A stretch of DNA of 64,000 nucleotides from an uncultured Duncaniella sp. (GCA_910586305.1 CAJUGS010000011.1:1-64000); one strand, 5' to 3'. Positions 53,301 to 62,233 are shown, counted from the first letter of the stretch. The notes: a model not told the origin generated them from the sequence alone. A program made the numbers and translations.

Positions 53301-54261
53301 TCTCTATGATATATTCCACGCTTGTGGGGTTGGACGTCAGATTGTGGTATATGTCGGGGATGAGAGATAGGTTTACGGGAAGCTTGTTGCCCGGGAGGCT
53401 CACATCCTTGTAGTCTACATAGGCCTTTACAGGATAGTCGTTATTATAGCTGCTCATTGGCACGAGATAGGAAATCTCGATCTTGGACGGGAATGTAACG
53501 AGTCTCTTGTCGGGAGGGAGGTTGGTTGTTTCAAGATTTATTGTGCGTTTGCGGGCTATCAAGGGTTCAACTGGAATAGTCACGTTGACCCTGTCAGGCA
53601 CGATGCGGATTCCGGATATAGGCTTCACCTTGACCTCATATCGTGCTGTGTCTTTCAGCCCGGACTTGACGATAGGTTCGGTAGTGACTATGCGGAGCGA
53701 GTGGGGGATGTCTGTGGCCGAATACAGGGTCACGGAATCAACATCAGCCTTGGGAGCTCCCGACATAATATATTGTAACTGTGGGCGGATGTCGGCTTGA
53801 ACCATCAGTTTTACTTTCACTCCAGGAAGAGTGGTGTAGGAAATCTTGACGGAATCCGGCCTGCATGACACCACTTGTACTCCTGCTCCAAAATAGTCTC
53901 TCATACGGGTGAGCAGACGGGTTGAGGAGAGATTGACGTAGTTGTCAGCAGCACAGTCCTCCCATTTGAACTTTACGGGCGACATTTTACCCCACATAAA
54001 CCGTAGCAGCTGGGCATCCTTGCCCTTTACACTCACACTGAGCACTTCAGGAGGCTGGGTGATGAGTGTTACGCTGTCTGGTACATTCTGGAGTTCCACG
54101 GGGACCTCGAAATCACGCTGCATTTGTGTGTCAAGCGACATGAACACCCAGAATACAAATGCTACTGCTACAAACAACAGATATAGCAGAACATCCTTTC
54201 CTCTTTTGGAACGGACGGCTGCCTTGATGCGTGATTCTATGCGTCGGAATAAGTCACCCAT
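53290..54261 (-). CDS. YbbR/CdaR-like domain protein
   Basis: The 323-residue protein has one N-terminal membrane helix (about 23-42, LLYLLFVAVAFVFWVFMSL) and a periplasmic region with YbbR-like beta repeats, for example VELQNVPDSVTLITQPPEVLSVSVKG and the later VNVTIPVEPLIARKRTINLE. In Firmicutes YbbR (CdaR) regulates the diadenylate cyclase; in Bacteroidales it is linked with coaE, with no proven role. It follows yajC after 84 bases and overlaps coaE. Confidence 0.82.
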   Translation of the reverse strand: MGDLFRRIESRIKAAVRSKRGKDVLLYLLFVAVAFVFWVFMSLDTQMQRDFEVPVELQNVPDSVTLITQPPEVLSVSVKGKDAQLLRFMWGKMSPVKFKWEDCAADNYVNLSSTRLLTRMRDYFGAGVQVVSCRPDSVKISYTTLPGVKVKLMVQADIRPQLQYIMSGAPKADVDSVTLYSATDIPHSLRIVTTEPIVKSGLKDTARYEVKVKPISGIRIVPDRVNVTIPVEPLIARKRTINLETTNLPPDKRLVTFPSKIEISYLVPMSSYNNDYPVKAYVDYKDVSLPGNKLPVNLSLIPDIYHNLTSNPTSVEYIIENVD

Positions 54262-54345
54262 GGAGTGAAGTTGTTACGGAGACAATTATGCAGAGGGGGC
54301 ATTGTCGAAATGCTCCCTCTGCGTGATATTCGGAGTCTTTATCCT

Positions 54346-54660
54346 TTATTTGGAGGCGGCGTCCTTGTCGGCCTGTGCGGCAGATGGATACACCGATCCC
54401 TTGTCGATAGTGATCTTTACGTCTTTGGCAATCTCGACAACAAAAGTTGTGTCGTTGACAGAGCGGATCTTTCCATAGATGCCGCCAGCTGTTACTATCG
54501 AGTCGCCGGCCTTGAGACCTTCGCGGAACTTCTTGATCTCATTCTGCTTCTTCTGCTGCGGACGAATCATGAAGAGATAGAAGATTGCGATGAGGGCCAC
54601 GATCATTGCGATATTGGCCCAGCCTGCGCCTTGCGACTGGAGAAGGATGGAGTTGAGCAT
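54346..54660 (-). CDS. yajC: Preprotein translocase subunit YajC
   Basis: YajC is an accessory inner-membrane protein of the Sec-SecDF machinery. The 104-residue protein has one helix (about 14-32, IAMIVALIAIFYLFMIRPQQ), followed directly by the family motif RPQQKKQNEIKKF and an OB-like segment GDSIVTAGGIYGKI. Length is typical. It lies 32 bases after nusB and upstream of the YbbR-like gene, the common Bacteroidales order. Confidence 0.93.
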   Translation of the reverse strand: MLNSILLQSQGAGWANIAMIVALIAIFYLFMIRPQQKKQNEIKKFREGLKAGDSIVTAGGIYGKIRSVNDTTFVVEIAKDVKITIDKGSVYPSAAQADKDAASK

Positions 54661-54692
54661 GGTAAATTGCGTATTTTTGTGTTGTTGTTATT

Positions 54693-56135
54693 TTAGTTTT
54701 TTAAAAGTTTGCCCTCTTCTTTGAGATGGTTGATTACCGAGAAAAGGATACCGTTTATAAATGCACCGCTTCGTGGGGTGGAGTAGGCATTGGCTATCTC
54801 GATGTACTCGTTGAGAGTCACAGCAATGGGAATTGCCGGATAGTTGAGAAGTTCGGTCACGGCTGTAATCATGATTACGATGTCCATGAAGGCCAGACGG
54901 TCAGAATCCCAGCGTGTTGTGTTGACAAAACTGTCTATCATTTCCTTGTACTCTCCGTAGTGCTTTATTGCGCTCATGAAGAGGTCGGGACCGAAATTGC
55001 GGTCTTCATCGTCTTTGAACTGTGGCAGTATGGCAATATCCTCACCGTCAGCCTGGCTGGTGCCAAATTTTCTGATGGTTTTGAGAACGAATGTGCCAAT
55101 TACGTGCAGGTCGTCATTCCAATATACCGACTTCGATTCGAGAGCCTCGTCAAGAGCATCGGACGAAATTATGATGTTCCTGAACAACTGGCGCCAGAAT
55201 TCAGCATCCTCGGCAAGAGTGTGCTCTCCGGGGTTGGCCATATAGTTGGTGTAAATCTCGCTTGACGTGATTGATTGCAGGAGGCTTGACACCAGGTCGT
55301 CATCGGCATCCCATGAGAGTTTGCCGCTTTCGAGGAACTCTGCTATTTCAGGGTTGCGGGTAAGGGCCTTCACAAATGGGCTTTCGACAAAACGCATATC
55401 CGGGTTGAGGTCGGCATCTGTGGGGAGGAACTTGTGACGTGCGTTGTCTAATCGGAGTTCCTCTGCGCGGCAGATATGAATCGGAAGTGCCAGCAGACTC
55501 AGATAGAGTTCATAGGCCTTGTCGAGCGCGTAATCCAGTGAATTACGAGCCTGAATAAGAAGGGAACGGTTGTCTCCATATTCACTCAGGGTGCGTTCGA
55601 TAGCCTGGGTGCCACGGGTGAAGCCGGCAAGAGTGAAACGGGGATTCTTGCGAGCGGCAGCCATGAAGGCCGGATTCTTAACTATGAGATTCTGGAATAT
55701 CGAGAGCCAAAGGGATACATCGTCCTTGAGTTCAGGCTTCTTGATGCGAGAATAGGTCTTGAAGGCCGGAAGGGTGGAGATGGCCTCATATATCGACGGA
55801 ATCACCGAATCGAAGTCCGAGAGATCCGCGCGGTTTTTGACGATTATCTCGCGTAGCTCCGTAAGGGAATTCAGCGACTTGGCAAGCTGGTTCTGATGGA
55901 TGTGCTTGTTGAGGGCAAGTCCGTGGATGGGGGAGAGACGACGCTCGGTGTCGTGGACTCTGATGCCCGAGAGCTCGAGGATCATTAGAAGAAGATCCAT
56001 GTAGAGCTCATAGCCGTATTTCTTGTCGCGTGAAGGGTTTTCGGCAGGTGACTCGACTTTGAACTCCTTGTAGGACAAGAAGTAGGAGTAGAGGAGCTGC
56101 ACCACCTTGATTCTGATCAATACTCGGTTAACCAT
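54693..56135 (-). CDS. nusB: Transcription antitermination protein NusB, extended form
   Basis: NusB works with NusE in rRNA antitermination. This protein is 480 residues, against about 140 in E. coli and about 300 in Bacteroides as I recall. It starts MVNRVLIRIKVVQLLYSYFL and ends with a NusB core (about 370-480, AITELLNYP-like region reading AVTELLNYPAIPIAVTLNEY). The extra length looks like a tandem duplication: YELYMDLLLMILE and DDVSLWLSIFQNLI (copy one, residues 42-152) match YELYLSLLALPIH and EDAEFWRQLFRNII (copy two, 208-325). It is the first gene of its operon. Confidence 0.87.
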   Translation of the reverse strand: MVNRVLIRIKVVQLLYSYFLSYKEFKVESPAENPSRDKKYGYELYMDLLLMILELSGIRVHDTERRLSPIHGLALNKHIHQNQLAKSLNSLTELREIIVKNRADLSDFDSVIPSIYEAISTLPAFKTYSRIKKPELKDDVSLWLSIFQNLIVKNPAFMAAARKNPRFTLAGFTRGTQAIERTLSEYGDNRSLLIQARNSLDYALDKAYELYLSLLALPIHICRAEELRLDNARHKFLPTDADLNPDMRFVESPFVKALTRNPEIAEFLESGKLSWDADDDLVSSLLQSITSSEIYTNYMANPGEHTLAEDAEFWRQLFRNIIISSDALDEALESKSVYWNDDLHVIGTFVLKTIRKFGTSQADGEDIAILPQFKDDEDRNFGPDLFMSAIKHYGEYKEMIDSFVNTTRWDSDRLAFMDIVIMITAVTELLNYPAIPIAVTLNEYIEIANAYSTPRSGAFINGILFSVINHLKEEGKLLKN

Positions 56136-56167
56136 ATTCTTAAAGAGCTATCATGTAAAATTCGCTA

Positions 56168-56175
56168 CAAAATTA
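56168..56175 (-). promoter_or_regulatory. -7 box of the nusB operon
   Basis: The minus strand reads TAATTTTG, a TAnnTTTG match, 33 bases upstream of the nusB ATG. The fbp promoter diverges from the same short region. Confidence 0.5.
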
Positions 56176-56219
56176 GAAAAAATATTTGAGATAAACGGAT
56201 GGTCATGAAAAAATATTTG

Positions 56220-56227
56220 TACTTTTG
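56220..56227 (+). promoter_or_regulatory. -7 box of fbp
   Basis: TACTTTTG matches TAnnTTTG and lies 45 bases upstream of the ATG at 56273. No TTTG lies at the ideal upstream spacing (the nearest is 31 bases away). Confidence 0.45.
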
Positions 56228-56272
56228 TGGACCTTATCTCTTTCCGACAGTATCAATAGACAGAAAAACTCC

Positions 56273-58297
56273 ATGCCCACTACTGATAGCAAAAACACCC
56301 TCAAACGGGTGGAGAACGACCGGCGTATTCTCGAGCTCCTGGCACAGACCTTCCCAACGGTTAGCGCTGCGAGCACGGAAATCATTAATCTTGAAGCAAT
56401 CCTCAACCTCCCCAAAGGCACCGAACACTTTGTGGCTGACCTCCACGGAGAGCACGAAGCGTTCCGTCATTTGCTCAAAAACGCGTCGGGCAATATCAAA
56501 CGTAAGGTCACCGAACTGTTCGGGACCTCGATGCGTGAGACACAGATTCGCCAGTTGTGTGCCCTCATTTACTATCCCGAAGAAAAGCTGAGGTCTATAC
56601 ACGACACTGAGCCAAATCTCGAAGACTTCTTTAATATAACGCTCCACCAGCTTGTCAAGGTGCTTCAGAGTGTCACATCGAAATACACTCGTTCAAAGGT
56701 GCGCAAGGCGCTTCCCGGCGAGTTTGCCTATATTATAGAGGAACTCCTCCATGAGTCGCCCTCCGACTACGACAAGCAGGCCTACTTCAACCGCATAATC
56801 GAGACTATTATATCCACCGGACAGGCCGATAAATTTATCACTGCCATGTGTGTGGTGATACAGCGTTTGTCTATTGACCAGCTCCACATACTCGGTGACG
56901 TTTTTGACCGTGGTCCAGGAGCGCATCACATAATGGAAACCCTCAGTCGATATGGCAAATGGGATATTCAGTGGGGCAACCATGATATCCTTTGGATGGG
57001 GGCTGCCGCCGGAAATGATTGCTGTATAGCCAATGTGGTGCGTGTTTCTCTGCGCTATGGCAACCTTGGCACTCTCGAGGACGGCTATGGTATCAATCTG
57101 CTTCCGCTTGCAACGTTCGCGATGGAGACATATGCCGACGATGATTGCGGTGAGTTCCGTTCACACGCATCTGACGAAGACAACACCCATTCCGAGAAGA
57201 CTCTGCGCCTTTGTGCCAAAATGCACAAGGCCATGGCTGTAATCCAGTTCAAACTTGAAGGCCAGATGATAGCCCGGTATCCTGAATGGAAGATGGATGA
57301 CAGACGCCTTCTGGATAAAATAGACTATGAGAAGGGGGTTGTAAATATAGACGGTGTCATTTACGAGATGACTGACACGCGGTTCCCGACCATAGATCCG
57401 ACCGATCCCTATCGTCTCACTCCGGAGGAACTGCACCTTGTACATAAACTACACCGCTCGTTTACTTCGAGTGCCACGCTTCGACGCCACATAGACCTTC
57501 TTTTGTCCCACGGTTGTATGTATGGTGTGTTCAATTCCAATCTCCTTTTCCATGCGTCTATGCCCCTCAATGCCGACGGCTCTCTCAAGGAGGTGCTTGT
57601 GGGAGGCGAGGCTTTCAAGGGACGTATGCTTATGGAGCGGATTGGTATGCTTTTGCGTTCGGCCTACAATGACGACACCCCGGAGGCAGAGCGTAAGCTT
57701 GCCCGCGACTATTATTGGTATATGTGGTGTGGTCCCGACTCCCCGTTGTTCGACAAAGATCGCATGACCACTTTCGAGCGCTATTTCGTCAAAGATCCTG
57801 CGGCCCGTAAAGAAGAGAAAGGATGGTATTACAAACTCCGTGACCGAGAGGATGTTATTGATATGATTCTTGATGAGTTCGGAGTGGAGGGCACTCAGCG
57901 TCACGTTATCAATGGCCATGTCCCGGTACGCACGGGCAATGGTGAGAGTCCGCTGCGGGCCGGTGGAAAACTGATGGTTATTGACGGTGGATTTGCAAAG
58001 GCCTACCATAAAACCACCGGGATAGCCGGATATACACTCATATATCACAGCTCAAATTTTGAATTGGTAGAGCATGAGCCTTTTACTTCGGTGGAAGAGG
58101 CTATTGCCAACGGCACTGACATTGTCGGTTCTACCAAGATGGTGGAACAGACCGCACGGCGTGTCTGTGTCCGCGATACCGATATGGGACGTGTGCTGCA
58201 GGGGCAGATTGATGAGCTGTCCGAGCTCCTCTATGCGTTCCGGCATGGTGTCATAAAGGAAAGCAATCCTTATAAGGGAGATTTTAGGGGTATATGA
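56273..58297 (+). CDS. fbp: Fructose-1,6-bisphosphatase, class 3
   Basis: This 674-residue enzyme hydrolyses fructose 1,6-bisphosphate in gluconeogenesis. It belongs to the class 3 metallophosphatase type found in Firmicutes and Bacteroidetes, with VADLHGEHEAF near residue 55, LGDVFDRGPGAHHIME, WGNHDILWMG and NGHVPVRTG. Length matches the family (about 640-690). I chose the ATG at 56273; an upstream TTG in frame lies inside the promoter. Its stop overlaps the start of the next gene (ATGA). Confidence 0.94.
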   Translation: MPTTDSKNTLKRVENDRRILELLAQTFPTVSAASTEIINLEAILNLPKGTEHFVADLHGEHEAFRHLLKNASGNIKRKVTELFGTSMRETQIRQLCALIYYPEEKLRSIHDTEPNLEDFFNITLHQLVKVLQSVTSKYTRSKVRKALPGEFAYIIEELLHESPSDYDKQAYFNRIIETIISTGQADKFITAMCVVIQRLSIDQLHILGDVFDRGPGAHHIMETLSRYGKWDIQWGNHDILWMGAAAGNDCCIANVVRVSLRYGNLGTLEDGYGINLLPLATFAMETYADDDCGEFRSHASDEDNTHSEKTLRLCAKMHKAMAVIQFKLEGQMIARYPEWKMDDRRLLDKIDYEKGVVNIDGVIYEMTDTRFPTIDPTDPYRLTPEELHLVHKLHRSFTSSATLRRHIDLLLSHGCMYGVFNSNLLFHASMPLNADGSLKEVLVGGEAFKGRMLMERIGMLLRSAYNDDTPEAERKLARDYYWYMWCGPDSPLFDKDRMTTFERYFVKDPAARKEEKGWYYKLRDREDVIDMILDEFGVEGTQRHVINGHVPVRTGNGESPLRAGGKLMVIDGGFAKAYHKTTGIAGYTLIYHSSNFELVEHEPFTSVEEAIANGTDIVGSTKMVEQTARRVCVRDTDMGRVLQGQIDELSELLYAFRHGVIKESNPYKGDFRGI

Positions 58298-58845
58298 GGC
58301 TGTCAATAAAGAATATGGTGTGTCGTCATTGTGCCGACACCGTCCGGCGTGTGTTCGACTATCTCGGTATTCCTGATGTCGAGGTGGAACTCGGGCGCGC
58401 CTACATTCCTGTGGAACTCTCTGCAGATTGTTTGGCCAAAGTCTCGGAGGCTCTGTGTGAAGAGGGCTTTGAGATAATCCAGTCGCGCGAGGCGGAAATT
58501 GTTGAGACTGTGAAGCACACTCTCATTGAGCTGGCACGTATGGAGTCAGATTCAAAACCAACGATAGCCGATGCTCTCACCTCCAGAATTCCGTTATCCT
58601 ACCAGCAGATAAGCCGCACATTCACCGAGGTTGAGGGGCGTACTATCGAGAACTACTATCTTAATATTAGGATAGAACGTGTCAAAGAACTCATACGTTA
58701 TCGCCGTCTGTCCCTATCCGAGATAGCCCACGAGACCGGGTTTTCATCCGTAGCCCACCTCTCTCGCCAGTTCAAGCAGCTCACAGGTCTGACTCCGTCC
58801 CAATTCAAGGAGATGGGCGAGCGCAGGCCTCTTTCCGAGGTGTGA
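58294..58845 (+). CDS. HMA-like and AraC helix-turn-helix fusion regulator
   Basis: The 183-residue protein joins an N-terminal heavy-metal-associated-like domain (about 1-65, CxxC in MVCRHCADTV, Cys10 and Cys13) to an AraC-type DNA-binding domain (about 85-180, with LSYQQISRTFTEVEG and LSLSEIAHETGFSSVAHLSRQFKQLTG). It therefore looks like a metal-sensing activator. It starts within the fbp stop codon and lies 79 bases upstream of a metal permease that has its own HMA domain. The metal is unknown; copper or zinc are the usual candidates. Confidence 0.82.
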   Translation: MRLSIKNMVCRHCADTVRRVFDYLGIPDVEVELGRAYIPVELSADCLAKVSEALCEEGFEIIQSREAEIVETVKHTLIELARMESDSKPTIADALTSRIPLSYQQISRTFTEVEGRTIENYYLNIRIERVKELIRYRRLSLSEIAHETGFSSVAHLSRQFKQLTGLTPSQFKEMGERRPLSEV

Positions 58846-58893
58846 TGCAAAACTTTGAGAACATAGTATAACGTATTCCGGCCTCGGGGGATG

Positions 58894-58901
58894 TAACTTT
58901 G
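58894..58901 (+). promoter_or_regulatory. -7 box of the metal permease gene
   Basis: TAACTTTG matches TAnnTTTG, 23 bases upstream of the ATG at 58925. The region just upstream has no TTTG at 19-21 bases, consistent with an activator-dependent promoter that the HMA-AraC protein could serve. Confidence 0.5.
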
Positions 58902-58924
58902 CGGTAAGAAAAAACTTATTCGCA

Positions 58925-60154
58925 ATGCAGATTTTCTATACACTTTTGTTTATGCTCAACGAGATGTCTCCCTACATCCTCTTGGGCTTTCTTATTGCGG
59001 GTGTCCTTCACTCGTTCGTCCCGCGTCCTGCGATGGCCCGTCATTTATCCGGTACAGGATGGAAATCAGTAGCTAAGGCGGCACTTTTCGGCATTCCTCT
59101 TCCTCTGTGTTCGTGCGGAGTCTTGCCTACGGCGGTGGCTCTCCGTCGAGGAGGAGCCTCGAGAGCGGCTTCCACATCGTTTCTTGTCGCCACTCCACAA
59201 ACCGGTGTGGACAGTATTGCGGCGACATGGTCTCTTCTCGGGCCGGCTTTTGCCGTGGTGCGTCCGTTTGCAGCCTTGGTCACCGCTCTATTTGCGGGAA
59301 TAGCTGTCGGAAGAGGGGAGAAGTCGTCTGAAGAAACCTCCTGCAGTATCGGTGTGTCTGGAGATCCCGACTCCGAACGTGAGCCATTTGGCGCAAGATG
59401 CATCTCGGCTCTTCGTTATGGATTTGTCGATCTTGTTTCGAGCATTGGTTCGTGGCTTGTGGCCGGCCTCGTCATCGCTGCGCTGATCACCATATATGTT
59501 CCCGATGATTTCTTTGCGTCGCTTGGCTCTCACCCGCTGTTGGCCATGGTGGCAGTAGTTGTTGTCGCAGTCCCGATGTATGTATGTGCCACCGGGTCAA
59601 TTCCCATAGCGCTCTCACTCGTGCTCAAAGGTCTCTCACCCGGCACTGCCTTGGTTTTACTGATGGCCGGTCCGGCTGCAAATTTCGCATCCTTCACCAT
59701 CATTTCACGCGAGATGGGTAGAAAAGCCGCAGCGACCTATCTCGGTGCCATCGTGTTGGGATCCATGGCTTTCGGACTGGCGATAGATTATCTCATGCCT
59801 TCCTCGTGGTTCTCTCTTTCCGTGGCTGGGATGTCAGAGGATTGTCACCACGCAGGATTTCCTCTTTTCCCCACATCTTGCTCTGTTATACTTGTCGGGT
59901 TGCTTATCTACTCGTTTATTCACGGTCGTAAACATAATCATTTTGAAACTACAGATATGACACAGGAATTTATCATCAAGGGTATGAATTGCCCTCATTG
60001 CCGGGCTTCGGTTGTGAAAGCCATTAGTGAAGTGGACGGTGTTGAGGCCGTCGATGTAGATTTGTCCACCGGTCGAGCCATTGTACAGGGAGCCCCGGTT
60101 CACGCTTCGATAGTCTCGGCTGTTAGGGCCGCAGGATTTGATGTCGACGAATAG
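58925..60154 (+). CDS. Permease (DUF318/ArsP-like, SO_0444-type Cu/Zn efflux) with C-terminal HMA domain
   Basis: The 409-residue inner-membrane protein has about eight helices in two halves. The first carries the DUF318 motif GIPLPLCSCGVLPTAVALRR, and the second has VAVPMYVCATGSIPIALSLV. The C-terminal 65 residues form a complete HMA domain (from Met345) with GMNCPHCRASV (Cys356 and Cys359). It would export copper or zinc-like ions, fed by the HMA domain. The adjacent HMA-AraC regulator supports metal resistance. A terminator hairpin follows. Confidence 0.85.
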   Translation: MQIFYTLLFMLNEMSPYILLGFLIAGVLHSFVPRPAMARHLSGTGWKSVAKAALFGIPLPLCSCGVLPTAVALRRGGASRAASTSFLVATPQTGVDSIAATWSLLGPAFAVVRPFAALVTALFAGIAVGRGEKSSEETSCSIGVSGDPDSEREPFGARCISALRYGFVDLVSSIGSWLVAGLVIAALITIYVPDDFFASLGSHPLLAMVAVVVVAVPMYVCATGSIPIALSLVLKGLSPGTALVLLMAGPAANFASFTIISREMGRKAAATYLGAIVLGSMAFGLAIDYLMPSSWFSLSVAGMSEDCHHAGFPLFPTSCSVILVGLLIYSFIHGRKHNHFETTDMTQEFIIKGMNCPHCRASVVKAISEVDGVEAVDVDLSTGRAIVQGAPVHASIVSAVRAAGFDVDE

Positions 60155-60235
60155 GCCGCCTCTGCTCACCTTGCTCAAACATTGATATAATCGGTGTTTT
60201 TAGAGTTACGGAGTAAATTTTTACAATAATTAATA

Positions 60236-60281
60236 TTGCCGTTTTTCTATAAGAAATGCTCTTTTTGTAGAAAAACGGCAA
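60236..60281 (+). terminator. Terminator after the metal permease gene
   Basis: A 14-base arm, TTGCCGTTTTTCTA (60236-60249), pairs perfectly with TAGAAAAACGGCAA (60268-60281) around an 18-base loop. The tail AATTTTATG is moderately T-rich. Confidence 0.65.
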
Positions 60282-60329
60282 ATTTTATGTGACGCATTGT
60301 TTATTTTCTTGTAAAAAGTGAAATGAAAG

Positions 60330-60362
60330 TTTGTTTTTGTTAATTTTTATTTCGTATATTTG
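60330..60362 (+). promoter_or_regulatory. Consensus promoter of the secreted protein pair
   Basis: TTTG (60330-60333), a 21-base spacer and TATATTTG (60355-60362) match the Bacteroidetes promoter consensus. The first ATG is 60 bases downstream, at 60423. Confidence 0.7.
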
Positions 60363-60422
60363 CAATCGGAAAAATGTTAACAGATTTCACACTAACTAAA
60401 TTCTATTTACAATAAACCTATT

Positions 60423-60914
60423 ATGAAAAAATCGAGCTTTTATGCTGCCTTGTTGCTGCTGACAGTCGGAGCTCCTTATGCGTCAGGATATACTGTCATG
60501 ACGGTGAAAGCCTCTCAATCCAATGGGGAAGTGGCTTTTAAGCTTACCGATGAGCTAAGGTTTGACTTTGACCTCGACAAGTCGGAACTTGTGGTGAGAG
60601 AGGGTGATGAAAAGTCAACCGCCATCTCCTTCAGCAATGAGTCGACCATTACGTTCGGCAGTGCCAGTGGCATTTTTGATGTCACTGCAACAGATGGCCG
60701 ATCAGTGGCTTTGCGGCAAAATCCAGTAGAAAGCCTTTTGGAATTCACATCTGCGCCCGAGGCAGCGTGTACACTCAGGGTCTATGCCTTACAGGGACAA
60801 TTGTTGAAGTCAGTCAATGGCTGGCAGGGTGAGAATGTAGATGTTTCCACCCTTGCTCCCGGGCTCTACATCGTAAACTTTAACAACAATAGCATCAAAT
60901 TCTACAAAAAATGA
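60423..60914 (+). CDS. Small secreted protein with T9SS type A-like sorting domain
   Basis: The 163-residue protein has a signal peptide (about 1-22), a short beta-rich region ending near TITFGSASG, and a C-terminal segment (about 95-163) that resembles the type IX secretion type A signal: LRQNPVESLLEFTS, TLRVYALQGQLLKSV, VDVSTLAPGLYIVNF and a final KFYKK. There is almost no passenger domain. It starts behind its own promoter and ends in a 4-base overlap with the next gene. Function is unknown. Confidence 0.65.
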   Translation: MKKSSFYAALLLLTVGAPYASGYTVMTVKASQSNGEVAFKLTDELRFDFDLDKSELVVREGDEKSTAISFSNESTITFGSASGIFDVTATDGRSVALRQNPVESLLEFTSAPEAACTLRVYALQGQLLKSVNGWQGENVDVSTLAPGLYIVNFNNNSIKFYKK

Positions 60915-62233
60915 AAAAATATATACTCTCCTCGCTGCTGCTGTCTGTCTGTCTGAGCGGAACGTTCACAGCTGTTGCTGACAACGAGACAAGCACCAAC
61001 CGTATGATCGTTGTCAACGGAAATGGTTCATACAAAGGATTTAATGTCGGAACTATCGATCATGTCGAGTTCGCTTCAGTCGAGGGTGAGGTTGCCGCTA
61101 ACGTCAAGGTCCTTGAATTTGACCTTGAAAAAGCTGTCCTCGAAGTGAAAAGAACTCCCGAATGTTTCTCCTTTAAAGTCAATGTGATTCCCGGCGTAGT
61201 GGCCCATCAGCTTGAGGCCAATCCTTTGAGTGCGGAGTCTTGGCTTGATAGATACGGGTCTCCGGAATATGCAGAGGACTTTACTAAAGGCACACTCTCG
61301 GGTATCACTCTTGATTATGGCACCGAATATGCTGCCGTGACTCTCGGATATGATATGTATGGTGTAGCCTGTGAGTTCCGTGCCGACTATTTCACCACTG
61401 AAAGCGCTCCTGTGGTAGGCAATCCTATGGTCGATGTAAAAGTGGTAAATGCCGACTATACCACACTTGAACTTGATTTCATTCCCAATGAGGATGTTTC
61501 TTCCTTCTATTTCGTAATCTTCGGAGAGGGTGAGGCTGAATCTCAGTACAATATGTTTGCGCCAATGTTCGGCTTTAAGAACATGGGTGAGATGATACGG
61601 ATGTGGGGTCTGGAACACGTCGGTAATTATTCGTACACATATAAAGATTTGGAACCCAATACCGTGCAGGAACTTTATGTGCTTCCGCTCGACGCCAACG
61701 GCAATCATGCTCCCTTGCAGGTGTTCAAAATGTCTACAAAGGCCAAGGGTGGACCTGGCGATGCTGTAGTGGACATCAAGATCGACTCATTCTCACTGAC
61801 TGATTGGGATGGAGAGATGAAGCCCACACTGGCTATCAGCTTTACACCTAACGATCAGACCTGGGCCTATCGTATAGGCGTATACCCTGCTGAAACCTAT
61901 GACAGCAATGAGGCTGAAATTCTTGCCGAGCTTAAGAGCGATCCCTGGATGCCTACTTCGGGATGGTGGCAGTTCTTTGATCTCAGCAGCGAGTATATGA
62001 TTGATCCTGAAACAGCTGTAGTGATTGTGGCCGTTGCAAAGAATGGCGAAGGTGTATGGGGCGAGCCCAGCATCATGCGCTATACTACCCCTGCACTTGA
62101 GGGCGTAGCCACCAAGGCCGCTGCACCCCGTAATGGAGAGTTTAAAAAACGCAAGAATCCTGTCCGCAACATCCACCGCGCTGGTTTCGCTCCGTCTGTT
62201 TCGGAAAGAACGGTCCGTATGACTGGAAAATAA
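60911..62233 (+). CDS. Secreted protein of unknown function
   Basis: The 440-residue protein has a signal peptide (about 1-23, MKKYILSSLLLSVCLSG) and a mature chain with three beta-rich, perhaps fibronectin-like repeats: about 60-165, 170-275 and 283-392, marked by VKVLEFDLEKAVLEVK, VDVKVVNADYTTLELDFIP and VDIKIDSFSLTDWDGEMKP. The last 45 residues are basic and unstructured. It starts inside the stop of the preceding gene, so the pair is translationally coupled. No function can be assigned. Confidence 0.6.
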   Translation: MKKYILSSLLLSVCLSGTFTAVADNETSTNRMIVVNGNGSYKGFNVGTIDHVEFASVEGEVAANVKVLEFDLEKAVLEVKRTPECFSFKVNVIPGVVAHQLEANPLSAESWLDRYGSPEYAEDFTKGTLSGITLDYGTEYAAVTLGYDMYGVACEFRADYFTTESAPVVGNPMVDVKVVNADYTTLELDFIPNEDVSSFYFVIFGEGEAESQYNMFAPMFGFKNMGEMIRMWGLEHVGNYSYTYKDLEPNTVQELYVLPLDANGNHAPLQVFKMSTKAKGGPGDAVVDIKIDSFSLTDWDGEMKPTLAISFTPNDQTWAYRIGVYPAETYDSNEAEILAELKSDPWMPTSGWWQFFDLSSEYMIDPETAVVIVAVAKNGEGVWGEPSIMRYTTPALEGVATKAAAPRNGEFKKRKNPVRNIHRAGFAPSVSERTVRMTGK

